41,106 nucleotides of DNA from Gemmataceae bacterium (GTDB taxonomy: Bacteria > Planctomycetota > Planctomycetia > Gemmatales > Gemmataceae). Where the stretch lies: positions 1-41,106 of the forward strand of contig JAQGHQ010000294.1 of the NCBI GenBank assembly GCA_028288765.1, given 5' to 3'. This document shows, piece after piece, positions 33,341 to 41,106 of the stretch. The notes under the pieces were generated by a model that was not told where the DNA came from, did not search any database, and saw nothing but the letters and a program-made list of their open reading frames with translations. Positions within the stretch are counted from its first letter, which is position 1, and every line of letters starts with the position of its first letter. The translations under genes were made by a program, and so were the position numbers.

Positions 33341-33375
33341 TTTGGTGTTTCGTGTTTGGTGTTTGGTGTTTGGTG
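33341..33375. repeat. Heptanucleotide tandem repeat (TTTGGTG)5
   Basis: Five units, the second with one change (TTTCGTG), begin 6 bp after the CobW-like gene. A short inverted echo (CCCGAACACCGAACAC) lies near 33436-33451. This gives a local GT-rich island between two genes. No gene is seen in the gap 33335-33463. Confidence 0.85.
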
Positions 33376-33463
33376 TTTTGGATCACCTGCGGTCGGGTTC
33401 GCGTGTCGAGACAGGGAAGGGGTGTCGAACGCGAACCCGAACACCGAACACGGGCTGCCACCA

Positions 33464-34060
33464 ATGCAGAAAGAGCTACTCACGGAGCGCGACGACCTGT
33501 TCGTGGTCCGCAACTTCCTGTCGCCCGAGGAATGCGAGCAGTACATCGCGCGGACCGAAGCGGCCGGGTACGGCGACGCCCCGATCAACACGTTCGCCGG
33601 GCCGATGGTCAACAAGAAGATGCGGAATAACGACCGGGTGATGATCGACGACCCGGCGCTCGCCGCGACGACGTGGGACCGGCTGCGGCCGTTCGTCCCG
33701 CCGAAGCGGGGGACCAGCTGGCTGGCCGTCGGGCTGAACGAGCGGTTCCGGTTCTACCGGTACGACCCCGGGCAGCGATTCGACTGGCACTTCGACGGGC
33801 GGTACGAGCGGTCGCCGACGGAGGTCAGCAACCTGACGTTCATGGTCTACCTGAACGCCGGGTTCGAGGGCGGGGCGACGGAATTCAACCTCGGGCTGGG
33901 GTCCACGGTCCGGCCCGACGACCCGATCGTGCGCGTGGTCCCGGAGGCCGGAATGGCGCTCGTGTTCGTCCACGCCATGTTCCACCAGGGGGCGGCCGTC
34001 ACGAGCGGCCGGAAGTACGTCCTGCGGTCGGACGTGATGTACCGGTGGGTCGGGGGGTGA
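33464..34060 (+). CDS. 2OG-Fe(II) oxygenase (prolyl 4-hydroxylase-like)
   Basis: 198 aa. The iron ligands are His109 and Asp111 (DWHFDG) and His174 (FHQGAAV), and the 2-oxoglutarate-binding basic residue is Lys184 (SGRKYVLRSDVMY). Core strands read RFRFYRYDPGQRFDWHFDG and LTFMVYLNAGFEGGATEF. No signal peptide, so cytoplasmic. Expected to hydroxylate a protein or small molecule using O2 and 2-oxoglutarate; the substrate is unknown. The ATG at 33464 is chosen because the upstream open frame covers the GT-rich repeat. No strong ribosome site. Confidence 0.9.
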   Translation: MQKELLTERDDLFVVRNFLSPEECEQYIARTEAAGYGDAPINTFAGPMVNKKMRNNDRVMIDDPALAATTWDRLRPFVPPKRGTSWLAVGLNERFRFYRYDPGQRFDWHFDGRYERSPTEVSNLTFMVYLNAGFEGGATEFNLGLGSTVRPDDPIVRVVPEAGMALVFVHAMFHQGAAVTSGRKYVLRSDVMYRWVGG

Positions 34061-34089
34061 GCGGGAGAGACGCTGTCGAATGTCCGCGT

Positions 34090-34830
34090 TTAGCCTGGCG
34101 GAACGGGTGGAGCGAAGAGCGGCACCAAATGCCGCTCGACTTCTTCCAGGAAGGCCGCGAGCCTGTTGTGCCGGCCGCGGGCCTTCAACTCGGTCAGAGG
34201 GAGGTGGGTCAGGCAGCGATGCTCCCGGTCCGGATCAGCCTCGGTCAGCCTGGACAGCACCCGCTTCGCACTCCGTTTGTCATTGTCGTGTTTCGCGGTC
34301 AGTTCCTCGGAGCTGCGTCGGAAGTCGAACCCCAATTCGGAACTCAGTTCGCCGACTACCTCACGCTCGGGGCCGGCTTCTGCTTCGAAACCGCTAATGT
34401 GCCAACACTCCCGCTTGGTATGGGCAAAGCCGATCACGACTTTGAACGGCCACAGGTCGTGGTCTCGGGCCTGATTCAACCCACTATGCCGCGTGAGATC
34501 GTTGTCGGAGTCGCGGATCAGTAGAACCCCATCGCGCTGCCCGACCTCATCGACACAACGGGTGAACAGTAAGAGTGCCCGCATCGCGTTGTGGGCGTCT
34601 GGCGAGGGAGGTTCGCCCCGCATGAACCCGGTCACTGTTACTCTGTTCTCCGCCGCCAAGGTCTTGACGTGTTTCCACAACAGGTGCGAGTCGGTACTTC
34701 GGAAGCCTCGGTATGCGAGGTATTCGGGCTCCATCCATTCGACCGCCTCGCGGACGGCGCGAGTAGCCAGACAGGAGGCCGTGTCCCGGTCAGCCGGGGC
34801 TTCGCATACGATCGCGATGGACCAGCTCAT
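34090..34830 (-). CDS. TOPRIM-like protein, putative nuclease partner of the adjacent ATPase
   Basis: 246 aa. The start ATG at 34830 overlaps the stop codon of the ATPase gene by 4 bp (ATGA), so translation is coupled. TOPRIM-type signature residues are visible: Glu10 in SIAIVCEAPADRD, and Asp107/Asp109/Asp111 in GVLLIRDSDND. Between them is a helical stretch (VREAVEWMEPEYLAYRGFRS...). The C-terminal part is charged (ELTAKHDNDKRSAKRVLSRL and LKARGRHNRLAAFLEEVERH). The fold is inferred from the E...DxDxD pattern; I cannot name a Pfam family with certainty. ATPase-plus-TOPRIM pairs are known in phage defence (OLD/Gabija, PARIS). GC content is visibly lower than the flanks. Confidence 0.78.
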   Translation of the reverse strand: MSWSIAIVCEAPADRDTASCLATRAVREAVEWMEPEYLAYRGFRSTDSHLLWKHVKTLAAENRVTVTGFMRGEPPSPDAHNAMRALLLFTRCVDEVGQRDGVLLIRDSDNDLTRHSGLNQARDHDLWPFKVVIGFAHTKRECWHISGFEAEAGPEREVVGELSSELGFDFRRSSEELTAKHDNDKRSAKRVLSRLTEADPDREHRCLTHLPLTELKARGRHNRLAAFLEEVERHLVPLFAPPVPPG

Positions 34831-35918
34831 GAGGCGGCCGGGGCGGGTTCTTTCCGGTCGAGTTTGTGGACCCAATCGTCCCCAAGGTGACTCCAGAACT
34901 CGCCGGGCGACATTGATTCCTTCCACTTCGGATAAAGCGGGTGGTCGGTCAACGGCACACACACGGCCGATCCGTCATCAAGGAGGCATGTCACCCGAAC
35001 TTCGTTCCACTCCAGCTGGTCGAGGATGTACGGCGAGTGCGATGTCGCAATGATCTGGAGGTCGGGATGCTGGTCGAGGAGCTTTCGGAGCAATCGAAGC
35101 AAGTCCATTTGGGCTTTCGGATGTAACCCGTGATCGATGTCGTCAATGAGCAGGACTTTCGCACGCTGGGGACTGGCAATAGCGGTCAACAGACCGAGGA
35201 CGTAGAGTGTTCCGTCACTCATCGCCGATGCCCGGATGCCAGTGCGCATGGCGAGGTCGAACAGCAGCCCTTCCCCCATTCCCGCACCGCTCACAGGAAC
35301 CCGATCTAGCCGCACCCGTTTGACGTAAGGAATGACTTGCCGGAACTGGGTTACGACCTCATCAAATCGTTCCTCCTCGTACAGTTTGAGATAAGCCAGG
35401 ACGGAAGGCAGGTTACGCCCGGAAAGTTCCATTCGGGGGGGCACCTGGCTCGTCAGAGTGTTCGCCGCCAGTTGAGAAGGGATCAGCTGGAGGAACTCTG
35501 CCGGGTAGAATGACGGATTAGCTTCTGCCGGTCGCCGCCCATTGATCCCGTACTCTTGTATTCCCGTGTCACGTTGGCTGTAGACTTTCCAATCAGAGAT
35601 CATCACCCCGTTTCGGGGAATGGGGTTCGCCCGGATGTGGATTCCCCTTCGAAACCCGTTCTCGATGTTCTCGCAGGCATCCAGTTCGAGATCGCTCGTG
35701 GGATTTCCGCTAAAAACCTCTTGAATCTGCGGAGAAACCGCGAACATCTGGTGCGGCTGAGGGGCGGTCGCCAACACGCGACAGAGAATATCGAGCCCGA
35801 TCAGCACGCTCGTCTTCCCCGACCCGTTCGGGCCGACAAGGACGGTCAGCCGCGAGTCGAACGTAACGTCCACGTCCCGCAGGGCCTTGAAGTTTCGGAA
35901 CGACGCGCGGTGGATCAT
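34827..35918 (-). CDS. AAA/ABC-type ATPase (RecF/SMC-like, AAA_21 family style)
   Basis: 363 aa from ATG 35918 (MIHRASFRNFKALRDVDVTF); the open frame runs on to 36062, but the start of the conserved domain is here. Walker A is GPNGSGKT at 29-36. A signature-type motif AMSDGTLYVLGLL precedes Walker B KVLLIDDIDHGLHP, followed by the switch histidine motif ATSHSPYILDQLE. No nuclease domain is fused. Such stand-alone ATPases act as sensors in two-gene defence systems. Lower GC than neighbours suggests acquisition. An 18-bp palindrome lies 32 bp upstream. Confidence 0.88.
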   Translation of the reverse strand: MIHRASFRNFKALRDVDVTFDSRLTVLVGPNGSGKTSVLIGLDILCRVLATAPQPHQMFAVSPQIQEVFSGNPTSDLELDACENIENGFRRGIHIRANPIPRNGVMISDWKVYSQRDTGIQEYGINGRRPAEANPSFYPAEFLQLIPSQLAANTLTSQVPPRMELSGRNLPSVLAYLKLYEEERFDEVVTQFRQVIPYVKRVRLDRVPVSGAGMGEGLLFDLAMRTGIRASAMSDGTLYVLGLLTAIASPQRAKVLLIDDIDHGLHPKAQMDLLRLLRKLLDQHPDLQIIATSHSPYILDQLEWNEVRVTCLLDDGSAVCVPLTDHPLYPKWKESMSPGEFWSHLGDDWVHKLDRKEPAPAAS

Positions 35919-35949
35919 CGGTCGGCCTGCTGTCTCGAATCGGAAGCAG

Positions 35950-35967
35950 TAGCGTAGCATTACGCTA
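35950..35967. promoter_or_regulatory. Palindromic operator-like site upstream of the ATPase/TOPRIM pair
   Basis: TAGCGTA-GCAT-TACGCTA is a perfect inverted repeat with 7-bp arms, 32 bp before the ATPase start. It fits a dimeric repressor site or a leader hairpin. No regulator gene is adjacent, so the binding protein would be encoded elsewhere or be one of the two products. Confidence 0.5.
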
Positions 35968-36058
35968 TCACGTGCCCCTCGGTCGTGCCACCACAACGAA
36001 CAGCGCCCGCGGGGGTCCGCGGGCGCTGACGAGCTGACGACACGCACGACTCCTCGCC

Positions 36059-38401
36059 TCACCCGACGTACACGCCGTCCGCGAGTACCGCCCCGTACGG
36101 GTCGATGTCCTGGAACGTCGTCGGCTCACCGATCCCGGTGAATACCGCCCCCGGGTACACCCGGACCCGGGACGGCTGGCCGCCCCCCGACCCCACCACC
36201 ACGTCCGCCTTGTTGTCCCCGTCCACGTCCTTCGCCGCCACCCGCACCCCGCCCCGGTCGGCCGTGTTCCCGGCCACGAAGAAGTTCGACAGCGGACTCG
36301 CCAGCGCCGCCGCCGAACCACCCGCCGTGAGCTGGGCGCCGCTCAGGATCAGCACCCGCGGCGCGCCCCCCGGCCCGGCCCCGACGATCAGGTCCGCGAA
36401 CCCGTCCCCGTTCACGTCCCCGACCGCCACGTACGTCCCGTTCCGCAGCGCGGGCTCGAAGACAAAGAAGTCGTTCACCAGCTTGGTCGGACTACCCGAC
36501 AGGACGGTCTTGCCGTCGTAGACGGCGATCCGCGGCCCGCCCCCGAACCCGGCCGCGACTACCAGGTCCGGGATCCCGTCCCCATTGAGGTCCCCGACCG
36601 CGGTCCGGGCCCCGCCCCGGAAGTTCGGGTCGGCGATCCCGAGGAAGTTGGCCACGGTGAAAAACCCGGTGGGCAACATTTCGAACACCGCCACCCGGGG
36701 CCCGCCGCCCTGGTCGGGGGTGATCACGATCTCGGCCCGGCCGCTGTTGGTGAAGTCGCCCGCCGCCACGAACCCGCCGCCGGTGAACCCCCCGCCGAAC
36801 GGGTCGAACGGGGCTACCAGCACGGTCTTGTTGTCCACCCCGCTGACGACCGCGACCCGGATCGGGACCCCCGGGCCGGTCACCAGGATTGTGTCCTGTA
36901 CCCCGTCCCCGTTCACGTCGGCCACCGCCGTCCGGACGTTCACCCCGAGCAGCACCCCGAACGGGAAGGTCGTCGCCGCCGCGGGCGTGGTGTACCCCGA
37001 CGACCCCGGGGCCGTGGCGTACACCGCCGCCACCCCGTTCAGGCTCCCGCCGACCGCCAGGTCCCGCCCCTTCTCCACCGTCCCGATCAGCCGGGAGGTG
37101 ACGAAACTCGCCGTCCCGGCCGCGCCCACCTGCGCCCCGCCGGCCACCACGATCCGGCCGTCCGGGGTCAGCGCCACCCCCCCGGTCGTCGCCTGCGTCC
37201 CGGTCCCGTAGGTGGCCTCGCCGGTCCCGTTGAACGACCCGTCCAGCCCGCCGGTCGAGAGCACCCGGACCACGACCCCCGTGGCCCCGGCCGCCCCGCC
37301 GGGGTTCGCCGTCCCGACCGCCACGATGTTCCCGTCCGGCTGGACCGCCACCCCGGTCGCCGCCCCCGCCGTCGTCGCCCCGAAGCCGACCAGCTCCGAC
37401 CCGGTCGTGTTGAACGACGTGTCCAGCCCGCCGCCGCTCCGGAGCCGGGCGATGAGGAAGTTGGTCACGGACCCGGTCCCGGTGGTCCCGGCCAGGACGA
37501 GCTTCCCGTCTGGCTGAAGTGCGACCGCGTTCGCCCGCGCGTCGAGCCCCAGGTCGACCGTCTCCGTCCCGGTCGTGTTGAACGAGGTGTCCAGAGCCCC
37601 GGTCGTGGTCAGCCGGGCGACCGCGATGTTGGTATGCACCCCCGGGGTCGGCGCCCCGGCCGGGGCGGTGAACCCGACGACCACGATCTTCCCATCCGGC
37701 TGGAGCACGACCGCGTTCGCGTCATCAATCCCCCCGAAGTTGATCGCCTCCATCCCGGTCGTGTTGAACGTGGTGTCGAGCGACCCGTCCGCGTTCAGCC
37801 GGGCGACGGCGAAGTCCGCCCCCCCGGGGAGGGACGTGAACCCGACGACCACGATCTTCCCGTCCGGCTGGACGACCACCCCGGTCGCCCGGTCGTCGGC
37901 CCCGAAGTCGATGGTCTTGATCCCGTTCCCGTTGAACGTCGTGTCCACGCTCCCGTCCGCGTTCACCCGGGTCAGGGCGAAGTTGTTCGGGTTGCCGCCC
38001 GCCCCCCCGACGTTCGTATACCCGGCCTCGACGATCTTCCCGTCCGCCTGGATCGCGACCGCGGTGGCCACGTCCGTCCCGCCGAACCCGAACGTCAGCT
38101 GCCCCGTGTTGTCGAAGCCGAGATCCGGCGTACCGTTCGGGAGATACCGGGCCAGGGCGAAGTCCGACACGCCCGTCGCGTCCGCGGTCCCGGCGACGAC
38201 AATGTTCCCGTCCCGCTGGAGGGCCACCGCGGCCGCCTGGCTGACCCCCGCGAACGTGGTCGTCACCGTCCCGGTCGTCCCGAACGAGGGGTCCAGGGTA
38301 CCGACCGGGGCGGGATTCGCCCGGTCCTCCAGCTGCTCCACCCGGATCCCGACCCCGGTGACCCGTTCCCGACTCCGGACCCGTCGAGACCATCGACCCA
38401 T
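36059..38401 (-). CDS. Large surface protein with seven delta-60 repeats and FG-GAP repeats
   Basis: 780 aa. The N-terminus is basic and then reads RVEQLEDRANPAP, a motif common at the start of giant Gemmata-type surface proteins. Seven delta-60 repeats of about 55 aa (about 35-430) each carry a (G)xLDxxF motif such as GSLDTTFNTTG and an ALQPDGKIVVVG-like strand; they probably form a beta-propeller. The C-terminal half (about 480-780) has FG-GAP/VCBS-type units with Ca-binding DVNGDGVQD, DLNGDGIPD and DVNGDGFAD loops. It ends VLADGVYVG, shared with the next gene. Exported or surface-bound; adhesion or matrix role inferred. The mature protein is presumably not enzymatic. Confidence 0.88.
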   Translation of the reverse strand: MGRWSRRVRSRERVTGVGIRVEQLEDRANPAPVGTLDPSFGTTGTVTTTFAGVSQAAAVALQRDGNIVVAGTADATGVSDFALARYLPNGTPDLGFDNTGQLTFGFGGTDVATAVAIQADGKIVEAGYTNVGGAGGNPNNFALTRVNADGSVDTTFNGNGIKTIDFGADDRATGVVVQPDGKIVVVGFTSLPGGADFAVARLNADGSLDTTFNTTGMEAINFGGIDDANAVVLQPDGKIVVVGFTAPAGAPTPGVHTNIAVARLTTTGALDTSFNTTGTETVDLGLDARANAVALQPDGKLVLAGTTGTGSVTNFLIARLRSGGGLDTSFNTTGSELVGFGATTAGAATGVAVQPDGNIVAVGTANPGGAAGATGVVVRVLSTGGLDGSFNGTGEATYGTGTQATTGGVALTPDGRIVVAGGAQVGAAGTASFVTSRLIGTVEKGRDLAVGGSLNGVAAVYATAPGSSGYTTPAAATTFPFGVLLGVNVRTAVADVNGDGVQDTILVTGPGVPIRVAVVSGVDNKTVLVAPFDPFGGGFTGGGFVAAGDFTNSGRAEIVITPDQGGGPRVAVFEMLPTGFFTVANFLGIADPNFRGGARTAVGDLNGDGIPDLVVAAGFGGGPRIAVYDGKTVLSGSPTKLVNDFFVFEPALRNGTYVAVGDVNGDGFADLIVGAGPGGAPRVLILSGAQLTAGGSAAALASPLSNFFVAGNTADRGGVRVAAKDVDGDNKADVVVGSGGGQPSRVRVYPGAVFTGIGEPTTFQDIDPYGAVLADGVYVG

Positions 38402-39348
38402 GATGCAAACCTCACCGTGCGTGAACTCGATAGGACCCCGCCTCCGTAGCCCGGGGACCGCCCGATTCGGCGGGCAGGTCGTCAGACTGCGGACAGGGGG
38501 GACCGACTTCAGAATAATCTGGGCAAACTGGGCTGCGCTGACAATTTGGGATTATAGGGAAGGCAGGGCGACGGGGCAGAGGCCGGGCATCCGTTACCAC
38601 CGGACCATCCAGTCGGCCCCCTAATCCGGGGCCGGGTGGCGGTAGTATACGCAGCTGCGCGCTCGAGCGGTGTCATTCGGTGAGCACACCCGTCCGCCTG
38701 CCTGACGGACCTCGATACCGGCCCGGTTGGGGTTCGATTGTCCCGGCGTGGTGGTCACGAGCCCGCCGTTCTTCCCAGAACATCGGGCCCAGCTCGAACG
38801 AGGGCGTAATATGGCCTTCCGGGGACTCGACTTGCAACCGGCGGGCGGATCGGACTCAGACAGGGTCCGGGTGCCGTGCTTTTCGATCCGGAAGCGGTGA
38901 ACCGCGAAAACATGCGATGGGTCCCCGAAAGCAGCCCCCAAGGTTCGACCGGGGCTTCCCACTACTACAGACCTGCTGTTCCCGTTCAACTACCGATTCC
39001 GGGGGAAGATCAGGGAATAAAGCCGCGGCCGAGTAACCGCTCCCGTAGCCGCCTGAGGCAGGAACTCGGTGAGACGGTCGCTTCTTCGTCGGGGCCGGGG
39101 GTACCCGCTCGCGGGTCGCGCCGGACCTACCCCGACTCGGGCCGGACGGCTCAACTGCCGAGTCGGTCCGGCGCGACACGGATCAAACCGAATGCGACCG
39201 TCTCATCGGGCTCATGTATCAGGCACCGCAATTCCTGCCCCTCGGTCACGATGAAAACCCGGGCCACCCCGAGAGGCCGGTCGCCCGGAAACGAAAGAGC
39301 GGGCGGCAACCCGCCCGCTCCGCCCGACCCGCCCGGCGGCCGGTACAC
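38402..39348. other. 947-bp gap without a supported gene; possible degraded coding remnants
   Basis: No intact gene is convincing on either strand. On the minus strand two stretches look protein-like but in different frames: HRFRIEKHGTRTLSE (around 38845-38905) and, further on, VESPEGHITPSFELGPMFWE to a stop near 38680. A third, ELRCLIHEPDETVAFGLIRV, lies near 39160-39235. They could be remains of broken genes. A 26-bp stretch at 39192-39217 matches 7820-7845 at 23 positions. Confidence 0.35.
38551..38556 (-). promoter_or_regulatory. Possible -10 element upstream of the delta-60 gene
   Basis: A perfect TATAAT on the minus strand, about 150 bp before the start codon at 38401, in a locally AT-richer stretch (38505-38556). 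No good -35 is seen at 16-18 bp. Weak call. Confidence 0.25.
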
Positions 39349-41106
39349 CTACCCGACGTAGACGCCGTCGGCCAGGGTGATCCCGCCGAACACGGTCAGG
39401 TCCTGGAACGTGCTGGGCTCGCCCGTCCCGGTGAAGTTCTTCCCGAGGTACACCCGGACGTTGGCCGGGCTGCCCTGCCCGCTGCCCACCGCCACGTCCG
39501 CCTTCGTGTCCCCGTCCGCGTTCACCGCCGCCACCCGCACCCCGCCCCGGTCGGTAGAATTATTGGCGACGAAGAAGTTGGCGACCGGGGTGTTGTACGC
39601 GGTCTGGATGTTCCCCGCGGCGACCAGCTGCCCGGACAGGATGAAGACGCGGGGTGCCCCACCCGGCCCGCCCCCGAAGATCAGGTCCCCGAACCCGTCA
39701 CCGCTCACGTCCCCGATGGCCACGTACGCCCCGTCCCGCAACGTGATCGCGTCCGTCCCGGGGAACGCGAAGAAGTCGTTTATCAGCCGCGTCGGGGTGC
39801 CGGACAGGACGGTCGTCCCGTTGAACAGGGCGATCCGGGGCCCGCCGAGGAACCCGGCGGCCACGGCCACGTCCGGGGTGCCGTCCCCGTTCACGTCCCC
39901 GACGGCGACCCGGGCCCCGCCGCGGAAGGTCGGGTCGTCGATCCCGAAGAAGTTCGCCCGGGTGACCAGCCCGGTCGGTGTCAGCGCGAAGATGGTGACC
40001 CGGGGGCCGCCCCCCTGGTCCGGGGTGACGACGACGTCCGCCCGGCCGGTCCGCTCGATGTCCCCGGCCGCGACGAACCCGCCGCCGGTGAAGCCCTCGC
40101 TCCCGGCGAACGGCGAGGTCGGGGCGATAAGGAGGGTCGTGTTGTCCTTCCCGCTGACGACCGCGAACTGGATCGGGACCCCCGGCCCGGTGACCAGGAT
40201 CGTGTCCGGGGTGCCGTCCCCGTTCACGTCCGCGGAGGCGGTCCGGACCAGGCCGGTGAACCCCGGGAACGGGTTCAGGGTGGTGGTCGGGGTCGGGCTG
40301 TACAGGCCGCTCGCGTTCGAGGCAAAGACTTGCGCCTGCCCGGTCAACGAGCCGCTGACGACCAGGCTCGGGCTGAGGGCCAACACCCCGACCGCCGTCT
40401 GGACCTCGACCGCCCCGATGTCCACCTTCCCGGCAAGGGTCCGGCTGAAACCGGGTCCCCGCTGGTCGTTGACCGGGGCAGTGCCGCCGAAGTTGGCGGC
40501 GGTCAGCACGGCGGTGGTCCCGGTGCCGATCGCCGGGCTGCCGGTCTGTGGGAGGAGAGTCTGGGTCGGCCCGCCGTTGCTCGCGAGCGCCCCGAGCAGG
40601 GGGTTGGCGATCGTGAACGGGGTGCCGGACACGGTCCCGCCGGTGTTCGCGACCGCGATCGAGGCGATGTTCGGCCCGGTGGCGTTGATCGTGGCCGTCC
40701 CGTTCACCTGGGTGTTGGCGACGTCCGACCCGCCGGTCGTGTTCGCCAGGATGCTGTTGGCCACGGTGAGCGTCGCGGTCTGGCTCGGAGTGACCGTGCC
40801 GACGTTGAGCGACAGGTTGTATACCGCCCCGCCCGCGGCCATGCCGGCCGTCCCGCCGGCCCCGGCGACGACGGTGTTCCCGGCGATGGTGACGTTCGTC
40901 AGGGTGACCGACCCGTTGAGGTTGAACACCCCGCCGCCGAACGCGCTCCCGCCGATCGTCCCGGCCCCGACAGAGGCGCCGCCGACGGCCGTGTTCGCGG
41001 CGATCGTGGTGTTGGCGATGGTGACGGTCCCGCCCTGGGTGAACACCGCCCCGCCCATCGCCCCCCCGCCGCCCCCGTTGCTGGTCAGGCTGCCGGGGTT
41101 CCCGCT
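39349..41106 (-). CDS. Surface protein with choice-of-anchor-Q-like and FG-GAP repeats (5' end outside window)
   Basis: At least 585 aa; the frame is open to the last base of the window, so the N-terminus is missing. An internal methionine at 41058 is not a credible start. The first part has beta-helix repeats of the type GGAVFTQGGTVTIANTTIAANTAV and GGGVFNLNGSVTLTNVTIAGN, followed by the closing motif GSPAIGTG...NDQRGPGFSR...VDIGAVE, typical of choice-of-anchor Q proteins. The second part has FG-GAP units (DVNGDGTPDTILV, DVNGDGTPDVAVA, DVSGDGFGDLIFG) closely related to the C-terminal half of the 36059-38401 protein, and the same ending LADGVYVG. Surface location inferred. Confidence 0.85.
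   Translation of the reverse strand, partial: SGNPGSLTSNGGGGGAMGGAVFTQGGTVTIANTTIAANTAVGGASVGAGTIGGSAFGGGVFNLNGSVTLTNVTIAGNTVVAGAGGTAGMAAGGAVYNLSLNVGTVTPSQTATLTVANSILANTTGGSDVANTQVNGTATINATGPNIASIAVANTGGTVSGTPFTIANPLLGALASNGGPTQTLLPQTGSPAIGTGTTAVLTAANFGGTAPVNDQRGPGFSRTLAGKVDIGAVEVQTAVGVLALSPSLVVSGSLTGQAQVFASNASGLYSPTPTTTLNPFPGFTGLVRTASADVNGDGTPDTILVTGPGVPIQFAVVSGKDNTTLLIAPTSPFAGSEGFTGGGFVAAGDIERTGRADVVVTPDQGGGPRVTIFALTPTGLVTRANFFGIDDPTFRGGARVAVGDVNGDGTPDVAVAAGFLGGPRIALFNGTTVLSGTPTRLINDFFAFPGTDAITLRDGAYVAIGDVSGDGFGDLIFGGGPGGAPRVFILSGQLVAAGNIQTAYNTPVANFFVANNSTDRGGVRVAAVNADGDTKADVAVGSGQGSPANVRVYLGKNFTGTGEPSTFQDLTVFGGITLADGVYVG

Noticed and set aside
35985..35990. TGGCAC on the minus strand upstream of the ATPase gene as the -24 half of a sigma54 promoter
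   Set aside because: The -12 half (TTGC) is missing at the required distance; the sequence there is AGGGG.
37200..38300. Regular repeats in the delta-60 gene as a CRISPR array
   Set aside because: The repeats are degenerate, in frame, about 165-200 bp apart and encode the delta-60 protein motif; there are no uniform repeats with unique spacers and no cas genes.
38876..39361. 161-residue plus-strand frame in the gap between the two surface-protein genes
   Set aside because: Low-complexity Arg/Ser/Pro content, no ribosome site, overlaps the end of the partial gene, no recognisable domain.

Overview
The window looks like chromosomal DNA of a planctomycete, most likely in or near Gemmataceae. 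This rests on the very high GC content and on families that are typical of that phylum: a secreted ThuA / PVC-type dehydrogenase / cytochrome c fusion, a PSCyt1-DUF1549-DUF1553 protein, a Tat-exported DUF1501 protein, a DUF1559 pseudopilin paired with a small lipoprotein, and large FG-GAP / delta-60 surface proteins with an N-terminal VEQLEDR motif. The assignment comes from reading the sequence only; no search was run.

Layout. 0-10 kb: an FHA-GAF-AAA+ sigma54-type activator diverges from leuD. Then come exported or membrane proteins of unknown role, two of which carry thioredoxin-fold domains without the active-site cysteines. 10-21.6 kb: a ROK-type regulator, a REP-associated tyrosine transposase (RAYT) bracketed by its REP hairpins, then three secreted genes (1480-aa ThuA/dehydrogenase/heme protein, 857-aa PSCyt1/DUF1553 protein, DUF1501 protein). 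These three probably work together on an extracytoplasmic oxidation or carbohydrate pathway. A broken antitoxin-like gene and a small gene of lower GC lie inside this set. 21.6-25 kb: DUF4261 protein, truD, and a LysR-type regulator with a palindromic operator. 25-29.4 kb: DUF1559 pseudopilin and lipoprotein, a Uma2-type nuclease with a duplicated N-terminus, leuC (25 kb away from leuD) and a small protein whose gene holds a perfect 17-bp inverted repeat. 29.5-30.9 kb: an intact IS481-like insertion sequence with two ~51-bp TIRs and a 4-bp target duplication, inserted into an older palindromic repeat. 31-34 kb: N-formylglutamate amidohydrolase-like protein, a COG0523/CobW GTPase with a large insert, and a 2OG-Fe(II) oxygenase. 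34-36 kb: a two-gene cassette of visibly lower GC, an AAA/ABC-type ATPase overlapping a TOPRIM-like protein by 4 bp, with an 18-bp palindrome upstream. It looks like an OLD/PARIS-style defence module and is the best candidate for an undescribed system here. 36-41.1 kb: two related surface proteins, the second cut by the window end.

Intergenic space is rich in long palindromic repeats of at least four families: a 131-143-bp element with a conserved loop (2 copies), a 'CTAAGAACG' element (2 copies), RAYT-linked REPs, and a 'GGGTGGGTCGAGT' palindrome used as the IS target. A further palindromic repeat is inserted in frame inside the large dehydrogenase gene. I found no rRNA, tRNA or CRISPR array.
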